The notes under the pieces are model-generated. The model did no database searches, was not told the origin of the DNA, and saw only the letters and a program-made list of their open reading frames with translations. A DNA stretch of 64,000 nt from Lichenifustis flavocetrariae (lineage in GTDB: Bacteria > Pseudomonadota > Alphaproteobacteria > Rhizobiales > Beijerinckiaceae): NCBI RefSeq assembly GCF_026130545.1, contig NZ_JAMOIM010000001.1:248001-312000 (forward strand). Direction: 5' to 3'. Position numbers and translations under genes: made by a program. This document shows positions 10,101-18,516 of the stretch, in pieces. How positions within the stretch are numbered: the first letter of the stretch is position 1; each line of letters starts with the position of its first letter.

Positions 10101-11488
10101 CCAGCCTGAACGACGGGCAGCGGCGACTCGTCGGCCTTGCCAGCGATGCCGGAACATCGCTGCTCGCCATCGTCAACGATGTGCTAGATTTCAGCAAGAT
10201 CGAGGCCGGCCAACTTATATTGGAGCGTGTGCCCTTCGATCTCGATGACTTGGTTGGAAGCTGCCGCGATCTGGCCGTCAAGGACATCAAGGGCAAGCCA
10301 CTCGAAATTCGGATCGATCTTCACCCGGCCGTGCCTCGACGCCTCACCGGCGATCCGACGCGACTGCGGCAGATCCTGCTGAACCTCCTGACCAACGCGG
10401 TCAAATTTACAGAGCGCGGCACGATCACGGTTGAGGTCGGTTATGCCTTCGACACCGGCATGGTCCGGATCGATGTGACGGACACCGGCATCGGCATTCC
10501 TCCCGACCGGGCCGCACAACTCTTTGACCGTTTTACCCAGGCCGACACTTCGATGACCCGTCGATACGGCGGCACCGGGCTTGGGCTCGCGATCTGCAAG
10601 AAGCTGATCGAGCTGATGAAAGGCCGTATCGGGGCCGATAGCATGCCCGAAGGCGGTTCGCGCTTCTGGTTCGAAGTTCCGCTCGACCCGCATGTCCACA
10701 TCTCGAGCAGCCGCGCTGTGGTCGGTGGCCGCCCGTCGCATGTCGCGAGCAGTCGCCTTCTGCTCGCGGAGGATCATGCCATGAACGCTGAGATCATCAG
10801 CGCCATGCTGACGGCACGTGGTCATCAGGTGGAGATCGTGTCGAACGGCGCCGAGGCCGTCGACGCGGTGCGGTCTGGATCCAAGTTCGATCTCGTTCTC
10901 ATGGACATGCAGATGCCGGTCATGGACGGGATCAAGGCAACGACCGCGATCCGTCAGCATGAGGCCGTTGCGGCTCGGCCCCGTGTGCCGATCGTCGGGC
11001 TGACCGCCAATGCGATGGTCGAGGACGCGGCCATGTGCCTCGAAGCCGGCATGGACGCCCATATGGCCAAACCCGTCGTCTGGGCGGATCTTTTCACCAC
11101 GATCGATCGGCTGCTTCAGGAGCGCACGGAGGTCGACGCGGGCCAGGATCCGATCTATCCAAGCGAATTTGACCGTGCGGTTCTCGATGAACTGGCAGGG
11201 GCGATCGGTACTGAGCGGCTCGACCACCTCCTTGACCTCTTCGTTTCCGAACTGCCGGTGCGAATGGCCCTGATCGCGGAAGCAAACGAGGTCGAGGTCG
11301 CTCAGCATGCCCATATGCTGGGGAGCATTTCGGGACAACTCGGCTTCAAGCGGCTATCCGACCTGTGCCTTGGGGTCGAACGCGATCTCAGGGCAGGCCG
11401 AAAGCCAAGCGGTATGAACGAAATGCGGGATCTCGCCGGTCGAGCTGCGGCCATGGTGGCGAATTGCAGCTACGCCGCCAAAGCCTGA
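7115..11488 (+). CDS. Membrane-bound five-PAS hybrid histidine kinase with REC and Hpt
   Basis: Sensor kinase of 1457 residues. Order: membrane segment (about 12-31), periplasmic Cache-like sensor region (about 35-280), second membrane segment (about 284-305), five PAS domains each ending in a PAC-like stretch (about 325-435, 445-560, 575-690, 700-810, 825-945), HisKA with phospho-acceptor His976 in NMSHELRTP, HATPase (about 1080-1195, with DTGIGIPPD and GGTGLGLAI boxes), a receiver domain with Asp1264 in VLMDMQMP and a C-terminal Hpt domain with His1400 in HAHMLGS. All parts of an intramolecular His-Asp-His relay are therefore present, but no separate output regulator lies beside it. ATG 7115 is used; a GTG two codons earlier is possible. 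The signal sensed is unknown. Confidence 0.93.
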   Translation: MERKTLPSWPLGLSAAVALLAAVIILGVGGWQIHRTREAILRDAEQNLQSLCRSLAQHAGRTIEAVDLALVEAVDRAEDPLGSPGSADYLKRRAEMLGQVRNLVQTDAEGVWINDSDAPHRPVDSADRVYFQWHQTHPDRALHVDQPIVGRASGKVSIPLSRRINAPDGSFRGIVVATLAPEYLEQFYQSLKTSTHSAISLWMDDGHLLLRYPAIPNNTKSDPSAPQAAAAELFKNRSGLNRSRSPWDGIDRLFAFEHIDELPLVVATGVSVDDVLADWRQDAIVQSIVVGGAALAFAVLGFGIEIHRRRIRIYHAASRETDRQYRLLAENSYDLIILKPSFDAALAYCSPSSRAMVGWDPEEMISMPTEVFVHPDDLVRVQAEFQSLTPENPVLTSQHRVRHKGGYFIWIEVVFRRTRDGSVLESARDITVRRQAEQALADSEGRFRSLADASPDMIQLLNLSGLRRYVSPAAREIFGREPDEMLGTHPLDFIHPDDGQGVSELLRGMTSGEQDRARSVHRVHHKAGHWVWVDVQFRLMRDAASGQPFEIVSQVRDVAEREALQARLKEANRLLRLAEEIAQMGHWRHEISSNTLRWSEEVYRIHGAQPAIFIPTVEAAIAMYHPDDQASVERCVASAINQSQNYEFRARIIRPDGETRHVLARGMCEVDSAGMMIALFGIIMDVTDLRRAELAAMENEARYRLLADNTTDMITHMDLDGRRLFVSPGSRNLLGYDPDELNNTNPHDMIHPEDAPQLRQVFADLSSGRVAQAVNVNRLRHKQGQWIWVEASLQVLLDQEGKPAGFVGAVRNIMDRKLADEAMRASETRYRVLAETTSDVITQLDLSMRRQYVSPACRHVLGYEPEEMLGLRPSDAIHPEDAADIRALAARLVAGDVSGDRALTTYRMRHKAGHWLWVEAGLNLIRDEVTNAAASIICSLRDVTERQRAARHLERAKAAAEQASRVKADFVANMSHELRTPLTGILGVHDLLRQDPSLNDGQRRLVGLASDAGTSLLAIVNDVLDFSKIEAGQLILERVPFDLDDLVGSCRDLAVKDIKGKPLEIRIDLHPAVPRRLTGDPTRLRQILLNLLTNAVKFTERGTITVEVGYAFDTGMVRIDVTDTGIGIPPDRAAQLFDRFTQADTSMTRRYGGTGLGLAICKKLIELMKGRIGADSMPEGGSRFWFEVPLDPHVHISSSRAVVGGRPSHVASSRLLLAEDHAMNAEIISAMLTARGHQVEIVSNGAEAVDAVRSGSKFDLVLMDMQMPVMDGIKATTAIRQHEAVAARPRVPIVGLTANAMVEDAAMCLEAGMDAHMAKPVVWADLFTTIDRLLQERTEVDAGQDPIYPSEFDRAVLDELAGAIGTERLDHLLDLFVSELPVRMALIAEANEVEVAQHAHMLGSISGQLGFKRLSDLCLGVERDLRAGRKPSGMNEMRDLAGRAAAMVANCSYAAKA

Positions 11489-11849
11489 ACGCAGGTGCAT
11501 CCCGTGGCGAAGGAGCGAATCCGGCGCGCCTCGTGTGATGCGGCGCTCAGGTGCGGTGCCGCGTTGGAGCTATGATTGTAAACCATTAAGATCGAACGAA
11601 GCTCTTTGTCCTTTCGACGCCAAGGTCGCGTATCTCTGCATGCCTGTTTACATCGCGATAACTTCCGTAGGCATAGAGTCGTACTTTATAATGTGCCCGT
11701 AAACCTCGTGCTTCCGGTCGGAGCCTATCCCTTGATGGTGCCAACCCAAGCAGGAGCGATCCTATCACAGTAGAGTCGAAAAATAATCTTATCAATTTGC
11801 TGAGAGCTCTTGCACATATGCGCAGGGCCAGTCCATCGAGGTTCCTGTG
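11489..11849. other. Intergenic region before chemoreceptor gene
   Basis: A 361-base stretch, more AT-rich than its surroundings from about 11570 onward. No reading frame here has credible start signals or family similarity. It presumably carries the promoter of the downstream chemoreceptor gene, but I could not assign -35 or -10 boxes with confidence. Confidence 0.4.
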
Positions 11850-13670
11850 ATGAAGTTGTTCCGCGCGAACCTGTCTGGAAAAGTCGCCATCCTGGTCGTA
11901 GTGTCTCTCATCCTCGCCGCATTGGCGTCGTGGCTATCGGCGTCGACGGCCCTTGAGCGCGAGGCGCGATCGCGCGCCGCCGAGCGCCAGGAGGCCAATA
12001 TGCGGGTTGCCTGGGACATCCTGCATCAATATGGCAAGGAGTTGCGCGTTCAGGACGGGGTTCTCTGGGCCGATCAAACACGGCTCAATGGGCTCATCGA
12101 CCCCGTCGATCGGATCAAGCAACTTGTCGGAGGAACCGCGACCCTGTTCATGGGCGACACACGGGTCACAACCAATGTCGTGAAGGCGGACGGGACTCGC
12201 GCGGTCGGCACGAAGCTCGCCAAAGGCCCGGTCTACGATGCTGTCCTGGGCAACGGAAAAGCCTTTCGCGGGGAAGCCGAGATTCTCGGTGTGTCGTATT
12301 TTACGGCCTATGATCCTTTGCGCGATGCCGCCGGTAAGGTCATCGGCGTGCTCTACGTCGGGATTCCCAAAGACGTGTTCATGAGCAGTACGTCGCAGAT
12401 CGAGACCTCTTTGCTTCTCTTGAGCGGACTGGTCACGATCGTTTTGGGCGGTGCGACCTACCTGATTGGACGACGGTTGTTCTCGCCGCTCAACCGGATC
12501 GTCGGCGCCATGGGGGCTTTGGCGGCGGGCGACCCCTCGGTGCCGATGCCTTGGGCATCGCGTTCCGACGACATCGGGGCCATGGCCAGGGCGATGCTCG
12601 GTTTTCAGCAGGCCGCCGTCGAAAAGGTTCAACTTGCGCGGCAAGCCACCGAAGCACGAACCGCCGTCGAGCATGCGCGTCAGCAGGCGGAAGCTTTGCG
12701 GGCCGAAGAAGTCCGATGGCAGAAGGAGGCCACCGAGGCCATTGCGACCGGCCTCGCGCAACTCTCCAAGGGGAACCTTGCGTTTCGTCTGACTAACCCG
12801 TTTCACGCGACCTACGAAGCCCTGCGGTCGGATTTCAACGCCGCCGGTGCGAAGTTGCAGCAGGCCTTGTCGGCGGTTGCGGCCGACAGTGGCGCCATCC
12901 TTGAGGTGACGGACGAGATCTCCTCGTCGGCCGATGATCTCGCGCGCCGCACCGAAGCGCAGAGTGAAAGCCTCGAAACGACGACAAGGTCGGTCCAGGA
13001 GATTTTCGCGACGGTCCGAAAGACATCCGAAGGCGCGTCGCATGCGCGTGAGATCGTTGCAAAAGCCAAGGCGAGTGCCGAGAGTTCAGGTGAGGTCGTT
13101 CGCCAAGCGGTCGAGGCCATGAGCGGCATCGAGCAGTCCGCCCGTCAGATCGATCAGATCATCGGCGTGATCAATGACATTGCTTTTCAGACCAACCTCC
13201 TGGCGCTGAACGCCGGCGTGGAAGCGGCACGCGCCGGAGAAGCGGGGCGGGGATTTGCGGTGGTGGCGTCGGAGGTCCGCGCGCTGGCCCAGCGGTCCGC
13301 CGATGCCGCCAAGCAGATCAAAACCCTCATCGCGGCTTCGTCTCATCGGGTCGATCAGGGCGTTGAACTGGTCGGCGAAACCGGCCGCGTGCTCGAGCGG
13401 ATCATCGAGCAAGTGGCCGACATCAACACGACCGTCATCGATATCGCGGCGTCCGCCAAGGATCAGGCCGAGGGCCTCGATCGGGTCGTCGCAACGATCG
13501 CTCAAATGGAGAAGATCACGCGACAGAATGCAGACATGGTCGACAAGTCGGCTGCCGCGAGCCATGGCCTCCAGTCATTGAGTGAAAGCCTGGCCTCGTC
13601 GGTGGCGCGTTTCACGCTCGATCACCGTCAGGCCGAGGTGGCCCGACCCGCACTGCGGAAAGCCGCATAG
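11850..13670 (+). CDS. Methyl-accepting chemotaxis protein with single Cache domain
   Basis: Chemoreceptor of 606 residues. Membrane segment at about 7-29, a periplasmic single-Cache sensor domain (about 30-185, with the typical DGTRAVGTKLAKGPVYDAV stretch and the FTAYDPLRDAAGKVIGVLYVG strand), second membrane segment at about 188-210, HAMP (211-265), a further HAMP-like and coiled-coil region, and the cytoplasmic signalling hairpin (about 345-590) with the conserved tip AFQTNLLALNAGVEAARAG. No CheR-binding pentapeptide is seen at the C-terminus. ATG 11850 follows a GAGG at suitable distance; the GTG one codon upstream is less likely. It stands alone after the large kinase. A second receptor lies at 24924-27251. 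The ligand is unknown; Cache domains of this type usually bind small organic acids or amino acids. Confidence 0.93.
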   Translation: MKLFRANLSGKVAILVVVSLILAALASWLSASTALEREARSRAAERQEANMRVAWDILHQYGKELRVQDGVLWADQTRLNGLIDPVDRIKQLVGGTATLFMGDTRVTTNVVKADGTRAVGTKLAKGPVYDAVLGNGKAFRGEAEILGVSYFTAYDPLRDAAGKVIGVLYVGIPKDVFMSSTSQIETSLLLLSGLVTIVLGGATYLIGRRLFSPLNRIVGAMGALAAGDPSVPMPWASRSDDIGAMARAMLGFQQAAVEKVQLARQATEARTAVEHARQQAEALRAEEVRWQKEATEAIATGLAQLSKGNLAFRLTNPFHATYEALRSDFNAAGAKLQQALSAVAADSGAILEVTDEISSSADDLARRTEAQSESLETTTRSVQEIFATVRKTSEGASHAREIVAKAKASAESSGEVVRQAVEAMSGIEQSARQIDQIIGVINDIAFQTNLLALNAGVEAARAGEAGRGFAVVASEVRALAQRSADAAKQIKTLIAASSHRVDQGVELVGETGRVLERIIEQVADINTTVIDIAASAKDQAEGLDRVVATIAQMEKITRQNADMVDKSAAASHGLQSLSESLASSVARFTLDHRQAEVARPALRKAA

Positions 13671-13742
13671 GCGGCGCGATAGACCGCATGTGCGTCGGAG
13701 GCGCAACACTTCGGCAGGCCGAAAACATCAATCTTTCAAACG

Positions 13743-13762
13743 CACTATCCATTTGGACAGTG
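13743..13762. repeat. Short inverted repeat after chemoreceptor gene
   Basis: CACTATCC and GGACAGTG pair as an 8-bp stem with one mismatch around ATTT. It lies 72 bases after the chemoreceptor stop and 59 bases before the next start. It could be a weak terminator or an operator for the next gene; the sequence does not decide. Confidence 0.3.
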
Positions 13763-13821
13763 CATTTCGACCGTTTCCTCCGCATGCAAGCTGCGCGGCA
13801 GTTCATGCACGGAGGACGATC

Positions 13822-14565
13822 ATGCAGGCGTTATTTGGAATTCAGCCGTGGGTCTATGCGCTGGTGACGTTCTCGATTTCAACGGCGGCTTCGGCATCGA
13901 CCTACACCTACGACCTCAACTCGTCTCTGAGCAGCAGCACCGGCGGCCCAGATCTGACGGCCGACGGAGGGACGTTGGGCGCGACGGGATATTCGTTCGG
14001 ACCGAACCAAGGATTGACGTTGAGCAACGTTGGCGGGCCGGCCTTTTCGTCCTACAGCATCGACCTCAGCTACTTTTTCAACGACAATGTGACTGCGCGA
14101 GGCAATGGCTATCGCAAGATCATCGATTTCGCCGATTTGACATCTGACTCCGGTCTCTATTCGCGGTTTGGAAACATCGAACTGTATCCGAATGGGTCTG
14201 GCACTTCGACCTCTGGGTCGACCGAAAACGGCAGATTGGCCGATGTGACCCTGGCGCGTTCGTCGGCCGGCATCGTTACCGTTACGTTGGACGGAACAGG
14301 GATCCTGACATACGACGACTCGGTGTCCAAGACGTATCTGTTCTCGAACACGAGCACGCTGCACTTCTTCGAGGACGACAAGGCCACTGCTCAGGGAGAG
14401 GCCGCAGCCGGGTTCGTCAATGCCATCACGGTGACGACGGGTTCGAGCATCTCCACTGTCCCGCTTCCGGCGGCGGCACCGATGTTCGGCGCTGCCTTGA
14501 TCGCCCTCGCGGGGTTCAGCTACGGCGTGAACCGACGCGGTTCGCCGCTCAAGGCCGCTGCCTGA
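13822..14565 (+). CDS. Secreted protein with VPLPA-CTERM sorting tail
   Basis: Exported protein of 247 residues. An N-terminal signal peptide (hydrophobic residues 8-24, ending TAASAS) is followed by a Ser/Thr/Gly-rich beta-type region. The C-terminus has the tripartite sorting signal: VPLPAAAP (about residues 214-221), a hydrophobic helix MFGAALIALAGFSYGV and a basic end NRRG. This is the VPLPA variant of the PEP-CTERM signal, recognised and cleaved by an exosortase in other bacteria. No exosortase or EPS cluster is present in this window. ATG 13822 has GGAGGA five bases upstream, a strong site. The function of the central region is unknown; such proteins are usually surface or matrix components. 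Confidence 0.85.
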   Translation: MQALFGIQPWVYALVTFSISTAASASTYTYDLNSSLSSSTGGPDLTADGGTLGATGYSFGPNQGLTLSNVGGPAFSSYSIDLSYFFNDNVTARGNGYRKIIDFADLTSDSGLYSRFGNIELYPNGSGTSTSGSTENGRLADVTLARSSAGIVTVTLDGTGILTYDDSVSKTYLFSNTSTLHFFEDDKATAQGEAAAGFVNAITVTTGSSISTVPLPAAAPMFGAALIALAGFSYGVNRRGSPLKAAA

Positions 14566-14592
14566 TCGCAGTCCTGGTCTCTTATGCGATCC

Positions 14593-14618
14593 GCGCCCGG
14601 AGCAATGGCTTCGGGCGC
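14593..14618. terminator. Hairpin between convergent genes
   Basis: GCGCCCGGAGC and GCTTCGGGCGC form an 11-bp stem with one wobble around an AATG loop. It lies 27 bases after the VPLPA-CTERM gene and 50 bases from the end of the oppositely oriented ABC permease gene, the expected place for a shared terminator. There is no clear T run on either side. Confidence 0.5.
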
Positions 14619-14668
14619 TCTCAAGATAAAAGCTTTGTTGCCGATTGCCTGAAGGACGTCGCTGGTTC

Positions 14669-15475
14669 CTACCCTTCGTCTCTAGCCTTGCGGCCGAGCA
14701 TGCCCCTCTGTGGGTCATAGCCCCAGGCGGCCAGAAGAAACGCCACGGCGCCTGCCACGATCGTGACCGCGAGCGCGAGCGGATTGAGCGTCCCGTAGGT
14801 GGAGAAGCGCAACAGTTCGACCACGTAGGCGAAGGGATTGATCCTGATGAGCCAGACAATCCAGGTCGCGCCGCTCTCCTGGACTTTCCAAGCCGGATAG
14901 AGAGCCGTCGAGAAGAAAAACGCGGGAAAGATCACGAAATTCATGGTCCCCGCGAAATTCTCCATCCGGCGCACGTAGACGGTGAGGAGAAGTCCGAGCG
15001 CCGCGAGTGTGAAACTGGAGAGGAACAGCGCCGGAAGCAGTGTCGCGGGCGCGAGCGGCGGGATGTCGACCTGAAACAGGAAGGCGATCAACAGGAACAC
15101 ATAGGCCTGGGTCACGCCGAGCAGCGCGCTCGCCAGAAGTTTGGCCAGCAGAACGAACCAGCGCGGTACCGGCGCCGTCAGCAAAAGCCGCAGCATGCCG
15201 GCCTCGCGGTCGAAGACCAGCGCCAGCGATGATTGCATCCCCTGGAACAACAGAACCATGCCGATCAGGCCGGGCAGCATGTAGACGTCGTAGGTGACAT
15301 AGGTCTCATAGGGGGGCGTGATGGACACGCCGAGGATGTTCTGGAACCCGGCGGAAAACACCACGAGCCAGAGCGTCGGTCGCACGATCGCCGAGACGAG
15401 CCGGCTTGTCTGGAAGCGAAATCGCAGGAACTCCCGCCAGATGATGGCCGACAGGGCCGAGAACCAGGGCGTCAC
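14669..15475 (-). CDS. ABC-2-type permease of the PQQ-alcohol-dehydrogenase-associated transporter
   Basis: Inner-membrane subunit, 268 residues with six hydrophobic segments and an ABC-2 core (GMQSSLALVFDREAGMLRLLLTAPVPRW, split here as GMQSSLALVFDRE and GMLRLLLTAPVPR). It is the type found next to PQQ-dependent alcohol dehydrogenases (the PedC-like permease). Related systems, Ped in Pseudomonas putida and Lut in Methylorubrum, have been linked to growth with rare-earth metals. Its start overlaps the stop of the upstream ATPase gene by 4 bases (ATGA), so the two are translationally coupled. The binding-protein and ankyrin genes lie further upstream on the same strand. Whether the transporter moves metal, a chelator or something else is not shown by the sequence; ABC-2 permeases are more often exporters. 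Confidence 0.87.
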   Translation of the reverse strand: MTPWFSALSAIIWREFLRFRFQTSRLVSAIVRPTLWLVVFSAGFQNILGVSITPPYETYVTYDVYMLPGLIGMVLLFQGMQSSLALVFDREAGMLRLLLTAPVPRWFVLLAKLLASALLGVTQAYVFLLIAFLFQVDIPPLAPATLLPALFLSSFTLAALGLLLTVYVRRMENFAGTMNFVIFPAFFFSTALYPAWKVQESGATWIVWLIRINPFAYVVELLRFSTYGTLNPLALAVTIVAGAVAFLLAAWGYDPQRGMLGRKARDEG

Positions 15476-16260
15476 GCGGCAGCGCCTTCCTGCCCGGTCC
15501 GTGCGACGGACAGAAAGGCGGCTTCGAGTGTGAGGCTGCCCGAGCGCGCCATCAGGTCGGAAGGCGATCCCTCCGCCACGATCCGACCGCGATGGAGGAC
15601 AATGACTTTCGAGGCCTCCTCGATCTCCTGCACGAGATGGGTCGCCCAGAGCACGGCGATGTCGCGTTCGCGGGCGAGTGTGAACAGATCCGCCACGAGC
15701 GCGCGGCGGCTGCCGGTGTCGAGCCCCGAACTTGGTTCGTCGAGCAACAGGATCTCGGGGGTGGTGAGCAGGGCGCGGGCGATCTCGATCTTGCGTCGCG
15801 TTCCGCCCGAGAGTTCGCGGACCTGGCGCGGCCCGAGGTCCCCCAGGCCGAGCTGGCCGAGACAGCTAGCGATGGCGTCTCGCGCCACGCTCCCGCGCAG
15901 GCCGTGCAGGCCGGCATAGAAAGCCAAATTGTGCATCACCGTGAGGTCGAGATCGAGCACCTGTTGCTGGAAGACCAGACCCATGGACGCCAAGGCTGCC
16001 GTCGGCCTTGCGGCGAAATCCTCGCCGAGAACCTGAACCGTGCCGCGATCGGCGACGAACAAGCCTGTGAGGATCTGGAACAGGGTCGTTTTTCCCGCCC
16101 CGTTAAGCCCCAGAAGAGCCGTGACCGAGCCGCGTTCCGCCGCGAAGGAGACATCGTCCAACGCCTTGATGCGTCCGTAGGACTTGCTGAGTCCCCTCAC
16201 ATCGAGGGCTGCCCCGGAACGTGTAATGGCAGGCTGGCTCACTGGACGGGTGTCTTGCAA
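15472..16260 (-). CDS. ABC transporter ATPase of the PQQ-associated system
   Basis: Cytoplasmic ATPase of 262 residues powering the permease encoded just downstream. Walker A GLNGAGKT (about residues 51-58), Q-loop VFQQQ, signature LSGGTRRK, Walker B ILLLDEPSSGLD and the switch His in WATHL are all present, so it should be active. Drug/NodI-type ABC ATPases coupled to ABC-2 permeases share this layout. Its start lies inside the end of the binding-protein gene (22-base overlap) and its stop overlaps the permease start, forming a tight three-gene unit. The first 17 residues are not conserved in ABC ATPases, so a start slightly downstream is possible. Confidence 0.9.
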   Translation of the reverse strand: MQDTRPVSQPAITRSGAALDVRGLSKSYGRIKALDDVSFAAERGSVTALLGLNGAGKTTLFQILTGLFVADRGTVQVLGEDFAARPTAALASMGLVFQQQVLDLDLTVMHNLAFYAGLHGLRGSVARDAIASCLGQLGLGDLGPRQVRELSGGTRRKIEIARALLTTPEILLLDEPSSGLDTGSRRALVADLFTLARERDIAVLWATHLVQEIEEASKVIVLHRGRIVAEGSPSDLMARSGSLTLEAAFLSVARTGQEGAAA

Positions 16261-17486
16261 GGGCTTTCACCCTCGTCGACCCCCAGCGTGTCGAGTGTCG
16301 TGCCAGGATGCAGGAAGCCCTCGAAGGGCGCATATTCGACCACCGCATCGCCCGATGTCAGCATGATGCTCTGCCGGAACTGGTGATCCCACCGCCGGTA
16401 GGATCCCTCGACTCCCTTGCTGACGTCGATCGCGACATCGGGGCCGACGAGAGCCGCGGCGATTTCGGCGCCTGTCTTGGCCTTGCCACGCGTGATCGCC
16501 TCGACGACGGAGCGCACCGCCACCCAGGCGGCCCAGTCGCCATCCGTCATCGGTCGATGCGCCGTGCGTTCGAAGCGGTGGTTGACCTGCGGCGCGCCAT
16601 AGCGTTCCGCGATCGCATCCCAGGCCGACGCCTGCAGCCCTTCGGTGCCCACGACCGGGCGCGGCCGGGACTGCTGGTAGGGCACGAAGCGCCCGAAATC
16701 GCGTGTCGTGTCGGCGAGGAAGAGGGCATCGTAGTCCCGTGACGAGGCGGTCATCAGCGCGACGTTGGTCTGATCGCGCTGGCGGGGATCGTTGCCGAAC
16801 ACGAAGGATTTGGTATCCGAGATCCTGGCGCCGAACTTCTTGGCGGATGCGGCGAAACTGTCGGCCAGCGTCTTATCCGCCGGCAAGGGCCCCACGAGGA
16901 CAAGCGTCTGTTTCCAGTTTTTCTTGACCAGGAATTGCGCCAGCGCGTCGGTGAGCATGGCGGTACTTGGCAGGACGTGGAAGACATTCGTCCCACAGAG
17001 TTCGGCGCGAAGATCCGTTTCGGGATGCCGGATGTTGAACACGGGCGGGCCGTTGGGGGGCAGCGCCTTGCCGATCGCTTCGAGGTCGGCGAGCGGAAGA
17101 TCCACGATCAGGGCGGCGGCATCGCCGTCCGCCGCCTGACGCGCAGCCGCCACCGCATCCGCGTCGGGAGCCAAAACATGCCGCTCCAGCTTGATCGTTG
17201 CACCGACGGCATGCGCGGTGGCGCGCGTGTCACGGATCGCAAGCTCGGCGCCCGCAAAAGGTTCGGGCGGAGGTGCCCGGTAGACCCCATCGTCCGATGC
17301 GACCTCCGCATAGGCGGCATCGCCCTCGCGTGAGAGATATTCGATGCGGATATCGCGTTGTGCGGCTCCGGATTGCTGGGCCGAGGCGGGTGATGGCGCG
17401 ATCCCGGCGAGGACGGCCGCCAAGACCATGCACCAGGACACCTTGACGCACACGAGGGGTCGGTCCGCACGCAGCATCGGCTTCAT
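16239..17486 (-). CDS. Periplasmic binding protein of the PQQ-associated ABC system
   Basis: Secreted protein of about 415 residues with a signal peptide (hydrophobic VSWCMVLAAVLAGIAPSPA, cleavage near ASAQ) and a type I periplasmic-binding-protein fold related to branched-chain amino acid binding proteins. It matches the group found beside PQQ alcohol dehydrogenases together with the ATPase and ABC-2 permease that follow here. The pairing is itself unusual, since ABC-2 permeases seldom use binding proteins. Two cysteines, one in AELCGTN and one near the C-terminus in ESPCKTP, might form a disulfide in the periplasm. ATG 17486 is preferred because the signal peptide follows at once; a longer frame runs to 17549. 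The ligand is unknown. Involvement in lanthanide handling is an inference from related clusters. Confidence 0.82.
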   Translation of the reverse strand: MKPMLRADRPLVCVKVSWCMVLAAVLAGIAPSPASAQQSGAAQRDIRIEYLSREGDAAYAEVASDDGVYRAPPPEPFAGAELAIRDTRATAHAVGATIKLERHVLAPDADAVAAARQAADGDAAALIVDLPLADLEAIGKALPPNGPPVFNIRHPETDLRAELCGTNVFHVLPSTAMLTDALAQFLVKKNWKQTLVLVGPLPADKTLADSFAASAKKFGARISDTKSFVFGNDPRQRDQTNVALMTASSRDYDALFLADTTRDFGRFVPYQQSRPRPVVGTEGLQASAWDAIAERYGAPQVNHRFERTAHRPMTDGDWAAWVAVRSVVEAITRGKAKTGAEIAAALVGPDVAIDVSKGVEGSYRRWDHQFRQSIMLTSGDAVVEYAPFEGFLHPGTTLDTLGVDEGESPCKTPVQ

Positions 17487-17571
17487 TATCGGCTCTTTCG
17501 GGTTGGACAGCTGGAACGGCGTCGAACACATCCACGTCGGCCGTAGCAAGGGGTGGCCCCGCGCGGTGGGA

Positions 17572-18516
17572 TCAGCGTGCAGCGAGCTTCGCCTTCAATT
17601 CCTCGCTCGGTGCGAGGTCGGCCGCCGTCTTGCCCGCTCCGTCGTGTGCATCCCGCGCGGCGCCACGCTGCAACAACAGATCGACGACCTCGTCATGTCC
17701 AAGTTCGGCGGCGATCATCAGCGGGGTTCGGCCCCGATCGTCTTTGGCGTCGATCGTCGCTCCTTTGTCGAGCAGCAGAGATACGAGCTTGACGCCGTCG
17801 TCGACCGGCACGTCGTTGGCGTAGCCTGCGGCCCACATCAGCAACGTCAACTTGTTGGCATAGACCGCATTGACCCCGACCCCTGTCGCCAGAAGGCGGG
17901 TCACCACCGGCACGAACCCGCGTGCGGCCGCATAGAGCACCGCGACCTTGCCGCTGGCATCCGGCGTTGCCGGATCGGCCCCGTGGTCAAGCAGGAGATT
18001 GACCATCGCGAGATCGCCGTTATAGGCGGCGGCAGAAAGTGGCGGAACGCCGGCCCGGCCCGGAAGGCTGACATTGGCACCATGCGCCACCAGCGCGCGG
18101 GCGGCCTTCAGACGGTCCTTCTCGGCGGCGGCATAGAGCGGCGTCGCGCCTTCCACGGTGCGTTCGTCGATGTCGGCACCATGGCCCAGGAGAAGCTCGA
18201 CCACCTTGTCATGGCCGGCGCGCGCCGCATGGGTCAGGGCTGTGCCGCCTGTCCGGTCCCGTGCAGCCGTCGAGGCGCCCGCGTCGAGCAACCGCGCCGT
18301 CAACGTGTCGCATCCATTCTCGGCGGCGGAGAACAGGGCGGCGCTGACCTGGGGCGCCTCCAGAGTCGCATGGCGGGCTTCATATTGCGCCGTAAGCGCG
18401 TCACACGTGCTGTCCGCCGCAACCGCAGCGCTGGCCAGTGGGCAGAGAAGCGCAACGGTCGCGATCCAGATGAGGCCTGAGCGTCTCAAACGGGCAATAG
18501 ATTTGGGCGTCAGCAT
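17572..18516 (-). CDS. Secreted ankyrin-repeat protein
   Basis: Protein of 314 residues with a signal peptide (ARLRRSGLIWIATVALLCPLASA... split after residue 31, ending AVAAD) and at least six ankyrin repeats. Typical units are GGTALTHAARAGHDKVVELLLGH and GRTPLMIAAELGHDEVVDLL, each read here only in part. Ankyrin repeats bind other proteins; location in the periplasm is predicted by the leader. It is the first gene of the set ankyrin, binding protein, ATPase, permease, all on this strand, with 85 bases to the next gene. ATG 18516 gives a normal-length leader but has no good ribosome-binding site. ATG 18597 has GGAAG upstream yet would lengthen the leader by 27 residues. Its partner is unknown; the context suggests the PQQ alcohol-oxidation system. 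Confidence 0.8.
   Translation of the reverse strand: MLTPKSIARLRRSGLIWIATVALLCPLASAAVAADSTCDALTAQYEARHATLEAPQVSAALFSAAENGCDTLTARLLDAGASTAARDRTGGTALTHAARAGHDKVVELLLGHGADIDERTVEGATPLYAAAEKDRLKAARALVAHGANVSLPGRAGVPPLSAAAYNGDLAMVNLLLDHGADPATPDASGKVAVLYAAARGFVPVVTRLLATGVGVNAVYANKLTLLMWAAGYANDVPVDDGVKLVSLLLDKGATIDAKDDRGRTPLMIAAELGHDEVVDLLLQRGAARDAHDGAGKTAADLAPSEELKAKLAAR

Noticed and set aside
11586-11795. A 69-codon reverse frame in the gap before the chemoreceptor
   Set aside because: Arg-rich, no start signal, no family; region treated as non-coding.
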